Positions 10,563-21,699 of a DNA stretch of 64,000 nt are shown here, piece by piece. The DNA is from Macrotis lagotis (Eukaryota > Chordata > Mammalia > Peramelemorphia > Peramelidae), in NCBI RefSeq assembly GCF_037893015.1, contig NC_133666.1, positions 565,096,602 to 565,160,601 of the forward strand. The letters are read 5' to 3'. Position 1 is the stretch's first letter; every line of letters begins with the position of its first letter. The position numbers and the translations under genes were made by a program. Below the pieces are notes generated by a model. That model was not told where the DNA came from, ran no database searches, and saw only the letters and a list, made by a program, of their open reading frames with translations.

Positions 10563-11331
10563 TATGCTAAGACCTTGAGTTGGGGGGGGGGCGGGGCTGG
10601 TTCACCTGGGCTTGGGATCACTAAAGGCTTTACTGAGTGCAGTTTCTCTGGCTGGCCAGTAGGAGGTGGTGGTTGCCCTCTCTGGAGTGTCTGTGACCTT
10701 GGTTGGGAGGCCTTCTCCCTTTGCCTGAAGAGAGGAGTTGGAACTATTGAATTCTTTTGCCTTCAATCAATGGTGGGCTTTACCCTGGCCTGAGGTCATT
10801 CCTCAGTTGGGCTGGTTCTTCGGCTCACACACCTGGGCCTGAGGCAGAAGTAGTTTGCAATTGTTTGTTTTGGAGGAGGCCTCAGTGCAATGCAGGCGTG
10901 GGCTCAGAGTTTCTCAGACCAAAGCCCAGAAATGGTGTCCGCAGCTCTCCTGCACCAGACCTCTCCCCACAGCCCCTTCCCCAAGCTCCAGGGGGACAGC
11001 ACCAACACCAGTGCTTCTGCTTCCCCATGGACCCAAGCCCCTTTCATCCAGCCCCACCACTGATCCAGCAGGTCCCGCTCTCCGGCCCTCAGATTCCCGG
11101 TTCCAATTCAGCTGTTACTCTGGCTGATCTGGGTCTGATACTCACCCGCCTGAATTCTACCAAAGCTGCAGCGGGAGACAAATCCTAAGGTAGATGCTCT
11201 TTCTCCTGGCTTTTCTCTCTGGGTTCCATGAGTCCGACTTCCTCTAAGAGGTTTGTTTCATGTGATAGATGGGGAAGAGATCAGGAGACTCTAGAACTGT
11301 GCCTGTCGTCTCTCCGCCATCTTGGCCGCTC
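10563..11331 (-). promoter_or_regulatory. L1 5' UTR / internal promoter
   Basis: GC-richer than its surroundings. It runs from the YY1 motif at the 5' end to the ORF1 start. A 9-G homopolymer on the plus strand (near 10581) sits close to the ORF1 start. On the opposite strand an open frame of 143 codons spans 10757-11188. Confidence 0.8.
11314..11325 (-). promoter_or_regulatory. YY1-type motif at L1 5' end
   Basis: Minus strand CCAAGATGGCGG, within 20 bp of the element's first base. The position and sequence match the YY1 site that sets the start of L1 transcription in other mammals. Confidence 0.85.
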
Positions 11332-11340
11332 CTTTTCTCT

Positions 11341-11695
11341 CTCAGCATTCTCTCTAGCTGACCCTCAAATCTAGCAAGTTCTTTCTCTACCACTCTGACT
11401 ACAGATCTCTCTGGCTTCCTTTAAATTTCGATTAAAATTCCACTTAAGGAAACCTTCCCCAATTTCTATTAACTCCAATGCCTTCCCTCTGTTAATAATT
11501 TCTAATTTATCTTTTATATAGCTTGTTTTGTGTATTTATAAATGTACATTTGCATATTATCCCTCCCATTGGATTGAAAACCCCTTGAGGCAGGGGCTCT
11601 TGATTTTTTTTTTTTTTGGTATTTCCAGTGCTTGACACAGTGCCTATGTTTTCTGACTGATTTTATTGATTGACTGATTGATTGAATTCTTAGGA
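11341..11695 (+). repeat. L2 LINE 3' end, right part (after L1)
   Basis: GCATTCTCTCTAGCTGACC joins directly to the left part. Then AATGCCTTCCCTCTGTTAAT, CCATTGGATTGAAAACCCC and a terminal TTGATTGACTGATTGATTGA. Confidence 0.9.
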
Positions 11696-12430
11696 AAATA
11701 CTTTTTCATATTTAATATGTCTATTCCAGTGCCATACTGGTTGTGCTGCTTAAATTGAATTAAAACAGAAGCCTTTTTTCCTTTAATGAAAAATTCATGT
11801 TGAAGCTTAGCACAGTACTTTTTGATACTTATTCTTTAAAGAGGTTTTTTTGGGAGAGTAAATGTTAACAATAAATACATAGATTTCAGAACTTGGTTCT
11901 AAGCATGTGAAACTGGAAGCTTGTGTATACACATACCAAGTAGCATGAAAATTGTAAGTTTTAGTATATCATTAATTCAGTGGATTATTGTTCTCTAAAG
12001 TGTTAGATCCTGCATTATCTGGACCATAGAACTAAATTCTTATCCTGCCTTGGGGTGTTAACTAGCCATGAGTGTGCATATTATTTTCCACCTCGACTGT
12101 CAGTATTTTGGCTTTACCTTATCAATTTTGTCTTAAAATTTATATGAGCTAAGTACTTTGTTCATAAAAGGAGTTCAACAAATTTATTGATTATACAATG
12201 CAATTAATCATGTTACTGGGGAAAATGGATTATTTTCAAAGAGCAAAAGGATAAGGATCAAATTTAAGGGGGTTGTACAGTCTTCCTGAAACATATTTCT
12301 TTCAGTACATTGGAAATAGTAATAAAGTTTGAAGTCCTAGGTTCAAATCAAATGAAATTAATATTTAAAGCACTTTGAAAACTTTGCTATATTTTATTTA
12401 TATTATCTAGTATAATTATAATTATTATTC
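11696..12430. other. Intergenic, nothing recognised
   Basis: AT-rich. No repeat family or coding frame that I can name. Confidence 0.4.
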
Positions 12431-12570
12431 CAGTTCTACTATTCCTTACCTGTATGACTTGGTCAAATTAGTTCAATTTTCTGTGCTTTTGGTTTCCTTA
12501 ATATAAAATAAAGGGGTTGAGTTATTTATTCTCTAAAGATGCTTCCAACTCTAAATTTAAAATATATAAT
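12431..12570 (+). repeat. MIR-like remnant
   Basis: CTGTATGACTTGGTCAAATTAG, then GTTTCCTTAATATAAAATA and GATGCTTCCAACTCTAAAT. Confidence 0.6.
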
Positions 12571-13400
12571 TCCTCTCAAATAGACAAAGGGCATCTTACT
12601 TTTTTCAACAGAGAAAAAAAATTACAAACCCACTGCTTAAATAACTAAGCTATTGATGGCACAGTCATGAATTGTGTCATTGCCAGTATCAACAGGTTCA
12701 AGTTTATGAGCTAGAATGTTACTGGCACATTTGCTTTCACACACTACTCAACATAATACTGAGCTGCATTGGAGACTGTGAGAAAATGTCCCATGTCTAC
12801 AGTAATCAAAGTTGAGTCCTAAGAAATAGATGTTCCAGATGATTGCAGATGTACCCAACTCAAAAAATAACTATGAAGAGGCAGTTCAGTGGCTTTGAAT
12901 GTTGACTTTAAAAAATATATATCTTTAGCCAAGTTTTTGTACAGAGTGAATCACATGTTTTGAATCCAGTTATAGTAGGTGTAATGAGAGTTTATTTCAC
13001 TCTTTGGATATCCACCATTGCCTTTTAAGAGACATATAAAAGAGTGTTCATGCTAAGGATCTATTCTCTGGAAAACTAGGCAGCAGTTTAGTTATCTGAA
13101 CAAAAGAGGTTTTAAAACAATTGTCTAGTTCATTGTTAGTTAAATCAATGAAAATCAAATGATGACTATATTTCAATGTCAAAATTTCAGATTTGATGAA
13201 ACAGATGCAGGGCTAGGCCACTACTATGATTCAAAGATGTAAAACAAATCTTTTTTGTCACTGGATTATGGTTGATAAAAAAAAAATAAGAGACAGTAGT
13301 GACAATGTTTAACCCATATCTTCCAATTTTCTTATTCTCCTTATCTACCCATAAATGAATAGAAATGAATATATAAATATGTTTGTATACATATATGTAT
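12571..13400. other. Intergenic, nothing recognised
   Basis: Repeat-poor. It ends in a short TA/TG-rich stretch that flanks the next SINE. Confidence 0.4.
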
Positions 13401-13404
13401 GTGT

Positions 13405-13662
13405 GTTGGATAACAGTCCAGTCATTTCTGTCATGTCCAATTCTGTGATCCCATTTAGACTTTTCTTGACAAAAATTCTGGAATGGTTTGTCATTTCATT
13501 CTAATTTTATACATGAGGAACTAAGGCAAACAGGGTTATAAGGGACTTGCCTAGGGTCACACAACTACTAAGTGATTGAAGCAAGATTTGAACCCAGAAA
13601 TATGAGTCTTCTTGACTTCAGGTCTGTAGCTCTATCTTCTGTGTCATCTAGCTGATATGCAT
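13405..13662 (-). mobile_element. Mar-1-like CORE-SINE
   Basis: The Bov-B-like tail is on the left (TCATGTCCAATTCTGTGATC, then TGGAATGGTTTGTCATTTC). The tRNA head is on the right, GTCATCTAGCTGATATGC. It sits inside a (TA/TG) stretch. Confidence 0.8.
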
Positions 13663-13834
13663 GTGTAACACACATATATAAATTTATAAATGTTAATGTA
13701 TATATATATATATATACATATATTTTTCTCAATAATAAATACCTTTATGTTGGGAGAGGTGACAGGAAGACTTAAACATACCTAGGGAGAAGGTTTTTCA
13801 GGGCATTGTCCCGGGGTGCCAAAATGAGGTTTCC

Positions 13835-14150
13835 TCATAACTCATAAGAATACAGTTGGAAGGAACATTGATCATCTAGTTCATTTTATAGATAACAAAA
13901 ACTAAGACCCAGGGAAGGGAAAAAAACACCTTATTAAGTGGTTCCTATTTAACTGTGTTAAATTCTTTACAATTATTATTTCATCTGATCTTTACAACCA
14001 TCCTTATGGATAGGCGTTATTATTTACATTTTACAGTTGATGAAACTGAAGCAGACAAAGGTTTATGTGATTTACTGTGTGTCTGAGACTAGGTTTAAAC
14101 TCAGGTCTTCCTGACTCCAGGAGCAGCACTCTATCCACCTAGTTGATTTA
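13835..14150 (-). repeat. Two overlapping MIR-type remnants
   Basis: GGAAGGAACATTGATCATC is followed, after a break, by a fuller copy: TTACAGTTGATGAAACTGAAG, TCTTCCTGACTCCAGGAGC and ACTCTATCCACCTAG. Confidence 0.65.
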
Positions 14151-14154
14151 CACA

Positions 14155-14510
14155 AAGTGATCAATTGATGAGCTCAGATGATATATACTTAAATCAAAAT
14201 TCTTTGATTTAAGAATCAAACCCAAACCCTCTACCTACAAATGTTCTTTCTTTCCACCATTTGAAGATGCTTTGCTTTCTACCCACTGAGTCTTAGCACT
14301 TTGGGGGTCCTCTAGGGACCCTTTTTACAAGCACCTTGAGAGTCTACTCCCCAATTCCCACTGTCACTCTCCATGCTTTTCACTGTTCCCTTGCCCATTT
14401 CTTCTCTCTACCCAGGTTGTACAATCCTCTGTCACTCCACTCTTCTCTTTCCATGAGATTTTGAAGCCAATGAAGTGTATTATCAGGTTAGAATATTTTT
14501 AACACTCCAT

Positions 14511-14563
<53 letters not shown>

Positions 14564-14640
14564 CACCCTATGGAAGTTAAAATAATCTGACAGGGATATT
14601 TGAGAACAATAATAATTTTAACTCACTAAATCTTAATGAT
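14155..14640. other. Intergenic with a (CA)n microsatellite
   Basis: Nothing else recognised apart from weak pyrimidine-rich text at 14260-14460. Confidence 0.4.
14514..14560. repeat. (CA)n microsatellite
   Basis: About 23 perfect CA units, long enough to be polymorphic. Confidence 0.95.
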
Positions 14641-14644
14641 ATTC

Positions 14645-14845
14645 CTAGAGATCTGGAATACTTAGGATCATATATTTTTAGAGCTGGAATTGATCTCAGA
14701 TCATTCTGCCAAACTCATCATTTTTGTAGAAAAAATTGGAGACCCAGAAAGGTGAATGAGTTATTCATGAATATAGCTAATGAATTATTGCTGAAATTCA
14801 AGTTTATGTCCTCTTACTCAAAATTCGTTGTTCTATGGGGTTTTA
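14645..14845 (-). repeat. MIR3-like SINE remnant
   Basis: AGCTGGAATTGATCTCAGATCA, GGAGACCCAGAAAGGTGAA, CTTACTCAAAATTCGTTGTTC. Confidence 0.55.
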
Positions 14846-15290
14846 AGTAATCTTAACTGATTTCTCTGCATCATGGCTGTTGCCACCAGCCTTCTTTGTG
14901 GCTCATGAGACAGTGGTCCAAACAGCAATCATATCTCCTTTTCTCCCCATTTTGGTGAGTAAAATGATTTGGGAAAATTAAAAGCAGCTCACCAGAAGAG
15001 ATTTGGGATCCTGGTTGTAGTAAGTCAACAGAGTTTTGAAGAAAGAGATGAAGGGAGATTAGCAATTGGGACATAGGTGTTTTTCCAGTTTATTACGGGG
15101 AATGAAAATATATACCAAATGATGTCCATAATTTCATGTAATCCCATGCCAAGTGTGATATTTCAAATTCAGTTGGTTTAAGTATTCATATTTCATGGGT
15201 GTGGTACTTTGCTCCAACCCCATTTCCAATAGCAATTTAGCTATTTTTCTCTGCCTGAGTAAATTGTTCTCATGATTTAAAATGCCACCT
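14846..15290. other. Intergenic, nothing recognised
   Basis: The minus-strand open frame at 14871-15074 has no recognisable domain. I treat it as chance. Confidence 0.4.
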
Positions 15291-15319
15291 CTCAGCAACA
15301 ACAACAACAACAAAAATCC

Positions 15320-15510
15320 TAGAAATGTAAATTTAGAGCTAGCAAGAACCTAGAGGTCATCAAATTCACCCATTTCATTTCATTTCACAAATGGAGAAAC
15401 TGAATTTTAGAGTTGTTGAATTATTAGAGACTTTAGAGATTAAAAGCAAGCATTATTTGAACCCAGGTCTCCAAATCAATTATTCTCCCCACTTTTCCAT
15501 ACTAGTGAAT
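15320..15510 (-). repeat. MIR3-like SINE remnant
   Basis: AGCAAGAACCTAGAGGTCATC, CAAATGGAGAAACTGAATTT, TTTGAACCCAGGTCTCC. A short (AAC)n run precedes it at about 15297. Confidence 0.65.
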
Positions 15511-15559
15511 CTTCTGCTGATGAGGTTCTCTTAATTTGGTTGGACAAGAGAAATATTAG

Positions 15560-15800
15560 CCTAACAGGGAATTGTTGGCTCAATGGACAGTTCTGGCCCT
15601 GATGCTCAGAAAGCCCTGAGTCTACATCCAGTACTTAGTAGCTATATGACCATGAAGCAATTCACTTAACCTCAGTTTGCCTTAATTTAACCAACTGTAA
15701 ACCGGGAATAGCAAAAGCACCTGCCTTCCAGGGTTGTTGTGAGAATCAGGTGACATAATATTTGTTTAAAAACAAAAGCATTTAGCAAAGTACTGACAAA
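15560..15800 (+). repeat. MIR/THER1 copy
   Basis: ACTTAGTAGCTATATGACC, TTCACTTAACCTCAGTTTGCC, CTTCCAGGGTTGTTGTGAG, AAAAGCATTTAGCAAAG. Nearly full length. Confidence 0.85.
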
Positions 15801-15899
15801 GAGTGAGACTTCCTTCATAAGGAGGCTCAGGTTTGAGATCTTTTTCAAGTTGGTAGGAGATGCCAGCAGTGGTTCAATGATGATAGATACTTTAGGAAT

Positions 15900-16060
15900 C
15901 TATCAACAAGCATATATTAAGTACTTAATGTGTTCAGGGCATTATTGGTCACAGAGGATATTAAAAGAAAGGGGAAAAAAAGATTTTTTGACACCCTCAA
16001 AGAGCTGACATTCTATTAAGGCAAAATACTGGGCCATATTTCTATCATGTTGAGACTTAA
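15900..16060 (-). repeat. L2 3' end fragment
   Basis: CAAGCATATATTAAGTACTTAA then CTCAAAGAGCTGACATTCT. Confidence 0.65.
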
Positions 16061-16074
16061 GGATAAGAATGTTT

Positions 16075-16170
16075 TTGGTTTTGTGTTTGAATCTTCTGGA
16101 TCTAGTAAAATAACCATTACATGGTAGATGCTTAATAAATTCTTGTTGAGTGAATGAACAAATGAATAAA
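16075..16170 (+). repeat. L2 3' end fragment
   Basis: GGTAGATGCTTAATAAATTC then TTGTTGAGTGAATGAA. It faces the opposite way to its left neighbour. Confidence 0.65.
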
Positions 16171-16689
16171 TTACCTAACAAATGAGAATTTCTTTTGTTA
16201 TGTCAGCTACTGCCACAATTATTTTATCTCTAGCACATCCTTGGGAATTTGGTGAATCATTTTCAAGTCTTTGAACTTTGCCAAATTTCAGAGAGGAAAA
16301 AAGTTTTGATTATGAAGAAAAATTAAATTCTAAGATCTTCTGCTAACTGCTAATCCTCTGGTCCTTCATAAGAGTCACTGCTCCATGGAAGCATTTTTGG
16401 GGTTTCTTGGGGTGGGGGTCAGGCACAGAAAATTAAGCAAAAAAAACATAAATTAAAGGCCTGTGAACTTTCTAAAAGCCAAACATCAATTAGAAAACCC
16501 ATTTTAAATTAGAGTCAACTCCCTTAAGTATAGCTTTGAATAGAATTATCTTGCCTCCCACAATAAGGTATTCATATCCCTTTCATTTAGTTGTAGAGAC
16601 TAAGTATTTTACTTCTGCCCTACCTTCTCTTGTTTGACTTTATTGATTTGTGAGTTGTAAAGATGTGTTGACATTAATAAATCCATGGC
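16171..16689. other. Intergenic, nothing recognised
   Basis: AT-rich, no nameable family. Confidence 0.4.
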
Positions 16690-16920
16690 CATGACATGGA
16701 AACCATTTCCCCATTTTTACAGATAAAGAAACTCAGAGATGTTAAGTGATTTGCCTGGAATCACTCAAACCAGCAAGAATCTGAGGCCCTCTTTTTAACT
16801 GTATCACCAAGTTGCCTAGAAAAGGAAACTGCGATAGTGAAAGGGGAAGTGACTTGCTTCAAATCTCATAGCTAGTAAATGACAGAGTAGGTCCTTTGAA
16901 TCCCAAGTGAGCTCCCTTTT
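16690..16920 (-). repeat. Two adjacent MIR-type remnants
   Basis: First GATAAAGAAACTCAGAGATG with AAGTGATTTGCCTGGAATCA. Second GTGACTTGCTTCAAATCTCA with GTCCTTTGAATCCCAAG. Confidence 0.7.
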
Positions 16921-16929
16921 CACTTGAAC

Positions 16930-17056
16930 AACACTTCTTGGTTTCTTATTCCTGGAACTGTTTTGATTCTTTCTTTCATTGTATCTCCAGCACTGCAGGA
17001 CAGAGTCTGGTATAGACTAGGTGCTTATTAAAGGCTCATTAAATAGAATTTAATTC
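16930..17056 (+). repeat. L2 3' end fragment
   Basis: TGTATCTCCAGCACTGCAGG then ACTAGGTGCTTATTAAAGGC. Confidence 0.7.
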
Positions 17057-17059
17057 ACA

Positions 17060-17220
17060 GGATTAGAGATTTTGAGCTGAGAGACTATTGAACTCCATCC
17101 AATTCAACATCCTCATTTTTTTTACATTTTAGGGAACTGAGATCCCCAGATTAATTGATTTATTCAAAGTTACATAGGTATTAAACAACCTGATTTTATT
17201 TTTTACCTCAAAAATTCCCT
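17060..17220 (-). repeat. MIR3-like SINE remnant
   Basis: GATTAGAGATTTTGAGCTGAG, GGGAACTGAGATCCCCAG, TTCAAAGTTACATAGGTAT. Confidence 0.55.
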
Positions 17221-19271
17221 CAAGCTGAGGTAGCAAATTGTTTTAAGAAGGCTTCTCCTTGGATTTTCATCATCATAATAGCCAAGTCTTAAAATTAGGT
17301 TTATTCATGGATTGTCATTTAGCTAAAAAGTTCATTGACACTATTGAACTAAGGACAAGGGGTTCCTGCTTTTCCTAAACTGCTTCTCTTTGTATTCATG
17401 AAACTTACTAGTTGTTGAATTGCTGGTTTTAGGTCTATTGTCACCCAACAAATGAAAGCTCAAATTTCATTTTAAAAAATTAGTTATTTTAAAAGTGATA
17501 GATTTTTCTAAAATTCTTGGTTCTTTTGCTAAAATCTATTCAAACCAACTTCTTGATTCCAGCCCAAGGCAATAGTCAGTCCCAAAATCCCAGTGGCTGC
17601 TAATCTGCAGAAGCTGTTTATTCCTTTGAAGTTTTCTCCTCCTTAGAAATGGCAGTGTTTTAGCCAAATTGGGTTTTGGGAAAACTCTCTGAGGCAGTTC
17701 CCTTCCCAGGTTTAGTCCTCTCTGTATGGCAACTGAATCCTTGGCTTAAATTTCAAGGGAAACACCAAGTTCAGTCAGGTCCAAAATGGGGTGGGAATAT
17801 TTTTCTCAAGTCAGAGTAGAGAGGAAAAGGTTGTAAGAACTGTGTGTGTGTGTGTGTTTGTGTGTATGTTTGTGTGTTTGTGTGTGTGTGTCTGTCTGTT
17901 TCTATACTTGAGCTGTATGTATCGTGTGTGTATATACATCTTTCTGGAATAAATCTATGTGATATATCTTGAAACAGTTAAATTACACCTGGCATGTTTT
18001 AAACAATTACATTTACCAGAACTAGAAATAACTCCATTCCAGAAAAAAGTAATGATTCTACAAAGATCACTCTCTGTCATTATTTTCCCATGTAATCTTG
18101 ACTAATTTGATACAATGATGAAATGATTCTAGAAATGGGTCTAATAAAAAAAAGAGTGCAATGCCAAGTTGACTATAGGCTTCGATGAAAACATAGCACA
18201 TGAAATCGGTTATATGTATTACCCACAGTTCCCATTACTATATTCAGTCATCTCTCCTTACGATGCCCTAATATTTCTCTTAAATAGGGTCATGGAACAT
18301 TAATTTCCTGGCCTTGAACTCTTTTATTATTAAAAGTGTTTCTTAGCAACTTTTAGACATTGAAGTTCATCCAAATAAGAAAAGCCAAAGGTCTGTTGGT
18401 CTGTTTCACTCTTATTGTAAAAATACGATTGATCTCCTGAGTTGGAATATTTTTCATTTGCCTTCTTGGAATTATATTGTCTTCCCTGGGTTAGAAAAAG
18501 AGAGGAAAATGTGAATGTTTCCTTGGCTCCTATTATTCAAGTAACCAAAATCACAAACACATATAGTGATCATGCAGTAATTTAGCCTAACTGCTCTTCT
18601 TATGCAAAGATGTTTTCTATCCTAGGACTGTAATCTATCATTGAAAAGTCAAAACATATTTTCTATTCACCTTCACAACCAAGAATATGCACCACTGGTG
18701 AATGGATAGGGAAAACTCATTTATTCTTTGTTCTTTGCTTTTTTGGCCTTTCTGACTTCAAAAATTACTGAGACAATGTCATTTTTGATTTCCATTATAC
18801 TCTTTCAACTTGTTGGTTTCTCAAAATTGGGAAATAGCTTAAGCAAAGTTGACCTGAAACTTTTGTCCAATATAATATTTACTAATAAAAGCACAATTAG
18901 TTTGTGACAAAATTTTGCTTGTGAGTTTCCTTATAAGGATGAGTATTTTCATGGAATTTCAAATCATTAAGTAGTCAATGAGCAACTACCTGGAGTCTCC
19001 ACTTGTGTGGAGAAAACACTTGCTGGAAGTATCAAAACATCTGAGACTCAATCTCAGACCTTGAGGAATTGATAATCTAGTTAAAGAGAAATTGTTCTCA
19101 TAAATAAAAACAAAATAATTAGAAGAAAATATTGAGTAAAATTCAATTAAAATGCCCCCAATAGAAAGAGTATTGTTTATAGGACTGACAGGTTACTCGA
19201 AGTATAAGAATTAAGCAGACACAGAGAAAGGGAAGCCTAATTTCCCTGTTTGTTCTGTATGCAAACCTGTG
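17221..19271. other. Intergenic, repeat-poor 2 kb block
   Basis: No transposon recognised apart from a TG-rich run. One of the longest repeat-free stretches outside the gene and its intron. Confidence 0.45.
17841..17892. repeat. Imperfect (TG)n microsatellite
   Basis: TG units interrupted by TT and TA. Confidence 0.9.
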
Positions 19272-19287
19272 GATAGTACTCACTTTT

Positions 19288-19440
19288 TGTTTTAGATTTT
19301 TTTTAGCTAGGCAATGAGGTTAAGTGGCTTGCCTAAGGCCACACAGCTAGATAATTATTAAGTGTCTGAGACCTGATTTGAACTCAGGTACTCCTGACTC
19401 CAGGGCCTGTGCTCTATCCACTGAACCACCTAGCAGCCCT
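19288..19440 (-). mobile_element. WSINE1-like SINE, young
   Basis: A perfect 16-bp target duplication, GATAGTACTCACTTTT, at 19272-19287 and 19441-19456. The SINE body is close to consensus. Confidence 0.96.
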
Positions 19441-19592
19441 GATAGTACTCACTTTTGCTTCATGAAGTTGATTTCTCACCTCCAGACAGGGTTTGAAAAA
19501 CAAATATATCCTGAAAATATAATGTTCCCTTTCTTGAAATTATTACTTCTTCTGACTTGTATATAATATTAAAATCTTTTTTTCTTTTCATA

Positions 19593-19914
19593 AGGACAAC
19601 TGGATGGTACAGTGGATAGAGCACTGACCTTGGAGTTAAGAGGATGGGAGTTTGAATTTGTTCTCAAACACTTGACTCTTACTAACTGTGTGACCTTGGA
19701 CAAGTCACTTAACCCTGATTGCCTCGAATCCAGGTCCATCTCCAGTTGTTCTAATTCATTTCTGGCTGCTGGATCCAGATGGCTCTAGAGCAGAAAGTGA
19801 GACTGGTGACTTAGCATAGTACCTCCCTCACTCAAATCAATCCATGTGTTTCTCATGGTGTTACCTGCCTGATGTCATTGTCTTCTTTGAAAATGAAGGA
19901 CAAAAAACATTATT
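19593..19914 (+). mobile_element. MAR4-like composite SINE (tRNA head, RTE-type tail)
   Basis: tRNA head TGGTACAGTGGATAGAGCAC, then a long tail with GAAAGTGAGACTGGTGACTTAG and CATTGTCTTCTTTGAAAATG. ATTAAAATCTTTT is repeated at 19568-19580 and 19915-19927. A short T/C expansion follows the left copy. Confidence 0.8.
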
Positions 19915-19989
19915 ATTAAAATCTTTTCAGAAATAAGAAATATGCTTGAGATTCTCAAAAGGACATAAGATTGATTCTCCACTCCAAAA

Positions 19990-20090
19990 AAAAAGCATTT
20001 ATATTTAAAAGGTGCTGTTCTAAGTCCTTCCCTCAAGGATTTTACATTCTACTTGGCAAGACAATGAAATAGATAAATTATACCTAAATT
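19990..20090 (-). repeat. L2 3' end fragment
   Basis: AGCATTTATATTTAAAAGGTG then CTCAAGGATTTTACATTCTAC. Confidence 0.6.
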
Positions 20091-20950
20091 TTTGAGGGTA
20101 ATTTTCCCTTAAAAAATAGTTTGAGAAGCCAAATGAAATCTAATTGATAAACTGCATAGGAAAGGTTCTCCTTCTTTGGAGTTTGGAGAGGAAGGATTTA
20201 TTTAATAAGAACACTGGGAAAATCATAAAGCTGTGATCTAACACCATTCCATCTTTCGACCTTCTTTTTCTTAACTCTCGGATTGGACTTTTCATCTATG
20301 GGAAGGATAAATTGGCACTATGATACCCAAATATATAAAATTGTGAATTTTAAATATACAAGGTCTATTTTATCTCATTGGTATGGATATGGTTTACATT
20401 TAATATGGCTTGTCACTTTGCAAATGATGCTGATGAAATTGTGCAAATTGAGTAGATTCTGGTAGTCAGTCCCTTCTCTCCTTCCAAAAAAGAGATTGAT
20501 AATGATGATGATGATAGTGTTCTGGAAGAAATTTTCTCAACAGGTTTGTTTAAAGGTAGTTTTATTAACTAAGATAAAACTACTTAAGGGTTCTCTTCCC
20601 TCTTTCCCTCCCAACGTGGGTTGAGTTCATTTTTCCTCTGTTATCTCCAGGACTTTATTGGAATAAGACAAGAAAGCGCAAATGGCAGCTTCCCTTGTTA
20701 TAATCTCCTGGTCAACAAAGGGAATAAAAAGAACCGTCCTTGTTAGGTTCTTCAGACTTGTCAGAGGTCCTCTTGAGTGACCATACCCTGACCATAGTTT
20801 ACATAGTACTGTTGATTATCCTTTCTATGTTTGGGTTAAGTAAACTTCCTTTGCTCAACTATTGAGTGAACCACAGATGTTTCATTTTATTCCAAGACTA
20901 AACTTTAGTTGGCCATTGGCCTAAGTCAGGCCCATTCACTATACCATCTA
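20091..20950. other. Intergenic, nothing recognised
   Basis: It includes a short (GAT)n run near 20500. The open frame at 20283-20465 looks like chance. Confidence 0.4.
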
Positions 20951-20959
20951 TTCAGAGGA

Positions 20960-21180
20960 GCCTAGACATTAGGGAAGTAGTATGGCATTGTGAATAGATA
21001 GCACAATTTGAATATATTTTGAATAAATCTCAGCAAGTCAGTATATCTTTCTTTGTCCTAAATTCATCATATGTAAAAAGAAGATTATAACAGCACCCAC
21101 CTCATGTGATAAATTATTTTTGGTAATGGACTTTCTAACCCTTAAATTGTTATTTAAATGATAGCTCTTATTATTATTAG
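20960..21180 (+). repeat. MIR/THER1 remnant
   Basis: TAGTATGGCATTGTGAATAG, CAGCACCCACCTCATGTGAT and terminal ATAGCTCTTATTATTATTA. Confidence 0.7.
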
Positions 21181-21310
21181 AGCTTAAAAGGATCTTGGAG
21201 ACCTAGTACACCTCCTCCCTTTTCACAAATGAAGTTAGGCTTAAAAGATTCATCCTTGAGTCATCCAAACCAGGTATGCAGGCTATCTGAATTTGTGGTT
21301 GAGGTCAGAG
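21181..21310 (-). repeat. MIR3-like SINE remnant
   Basis: AAAGGATCTTGGAGACCTAG, TTTCACAAATGAAGTTAGGC. Confidence 0.5.
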
Positions 21311-21574
21311 GAGTATTTTACTCTGTATCATAAATGGAAATGATCATAGGTTCTTAAATGCAAAAACAAATGAAGTATTAATTTTTTTCATTCATTTAAA
21401 GTTCATCAACTGTATATTCATGGTCACAGGAAGAACTCGTCAGCAAGAAGCTAGTCTCAGCAACTCATGAAGATACAGAATGGCTGAGATCAACATTAGT
21501 TAATCTGAAGTAAGAACTGGATCAGAAAAGCAACTTCCTCACAACATCCATGACTAACAATAATAAGGAAAGAA

Positions 21575-21680
21575 AAGATTGTGAACTCCTCTAGTCTTTC
21601 TTTGTAATCCCCAAGTACTTTTGCAGAATGCTTAGGATACAGAAGGTGATGTTAAATTTCATTCACTGAATGACTCAAAA
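21575..21680 (+). repeat. L2 3' end fragment
   Basis: GATTGTGAACTCCTCTAGTC, then TGCTTAGGATACAGAAGGTG and TTCATTCACTGAATGA. Confidence 0.75.
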
Positions 21681-21699
21681 ATAATAGTATAATAGTCCT

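Larger units (their letters stand above)
8119..11331 (-). mobile_element. L1 LINE with complete 5' end, truncated at 3' end
   Basis: The order on the minus strand is a 5' end with a YY1-type motif, a ~770-bp 5' UTR, ORF1, a ~710-bp spacer, and the first ~650 bp of ORF2. The copy stops inside the endonuclease domain, with no 3' UTR and no poly(A). The flanks share CTTTTCTCT (8110-8118 and 11332-11340), a likely short target duplication. Both flanks are one L2 copy that reads through. L1 copies are usually truncated at the 5' end, so this is the reverse of the norm. Confidence 0.88.

Noticed and set aside
14514..14560. Regular short repeats as a CRISPR array
   Set aside because: A simple (CA)n microsatellite in a vertebrate genome. 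There are no spacer units.
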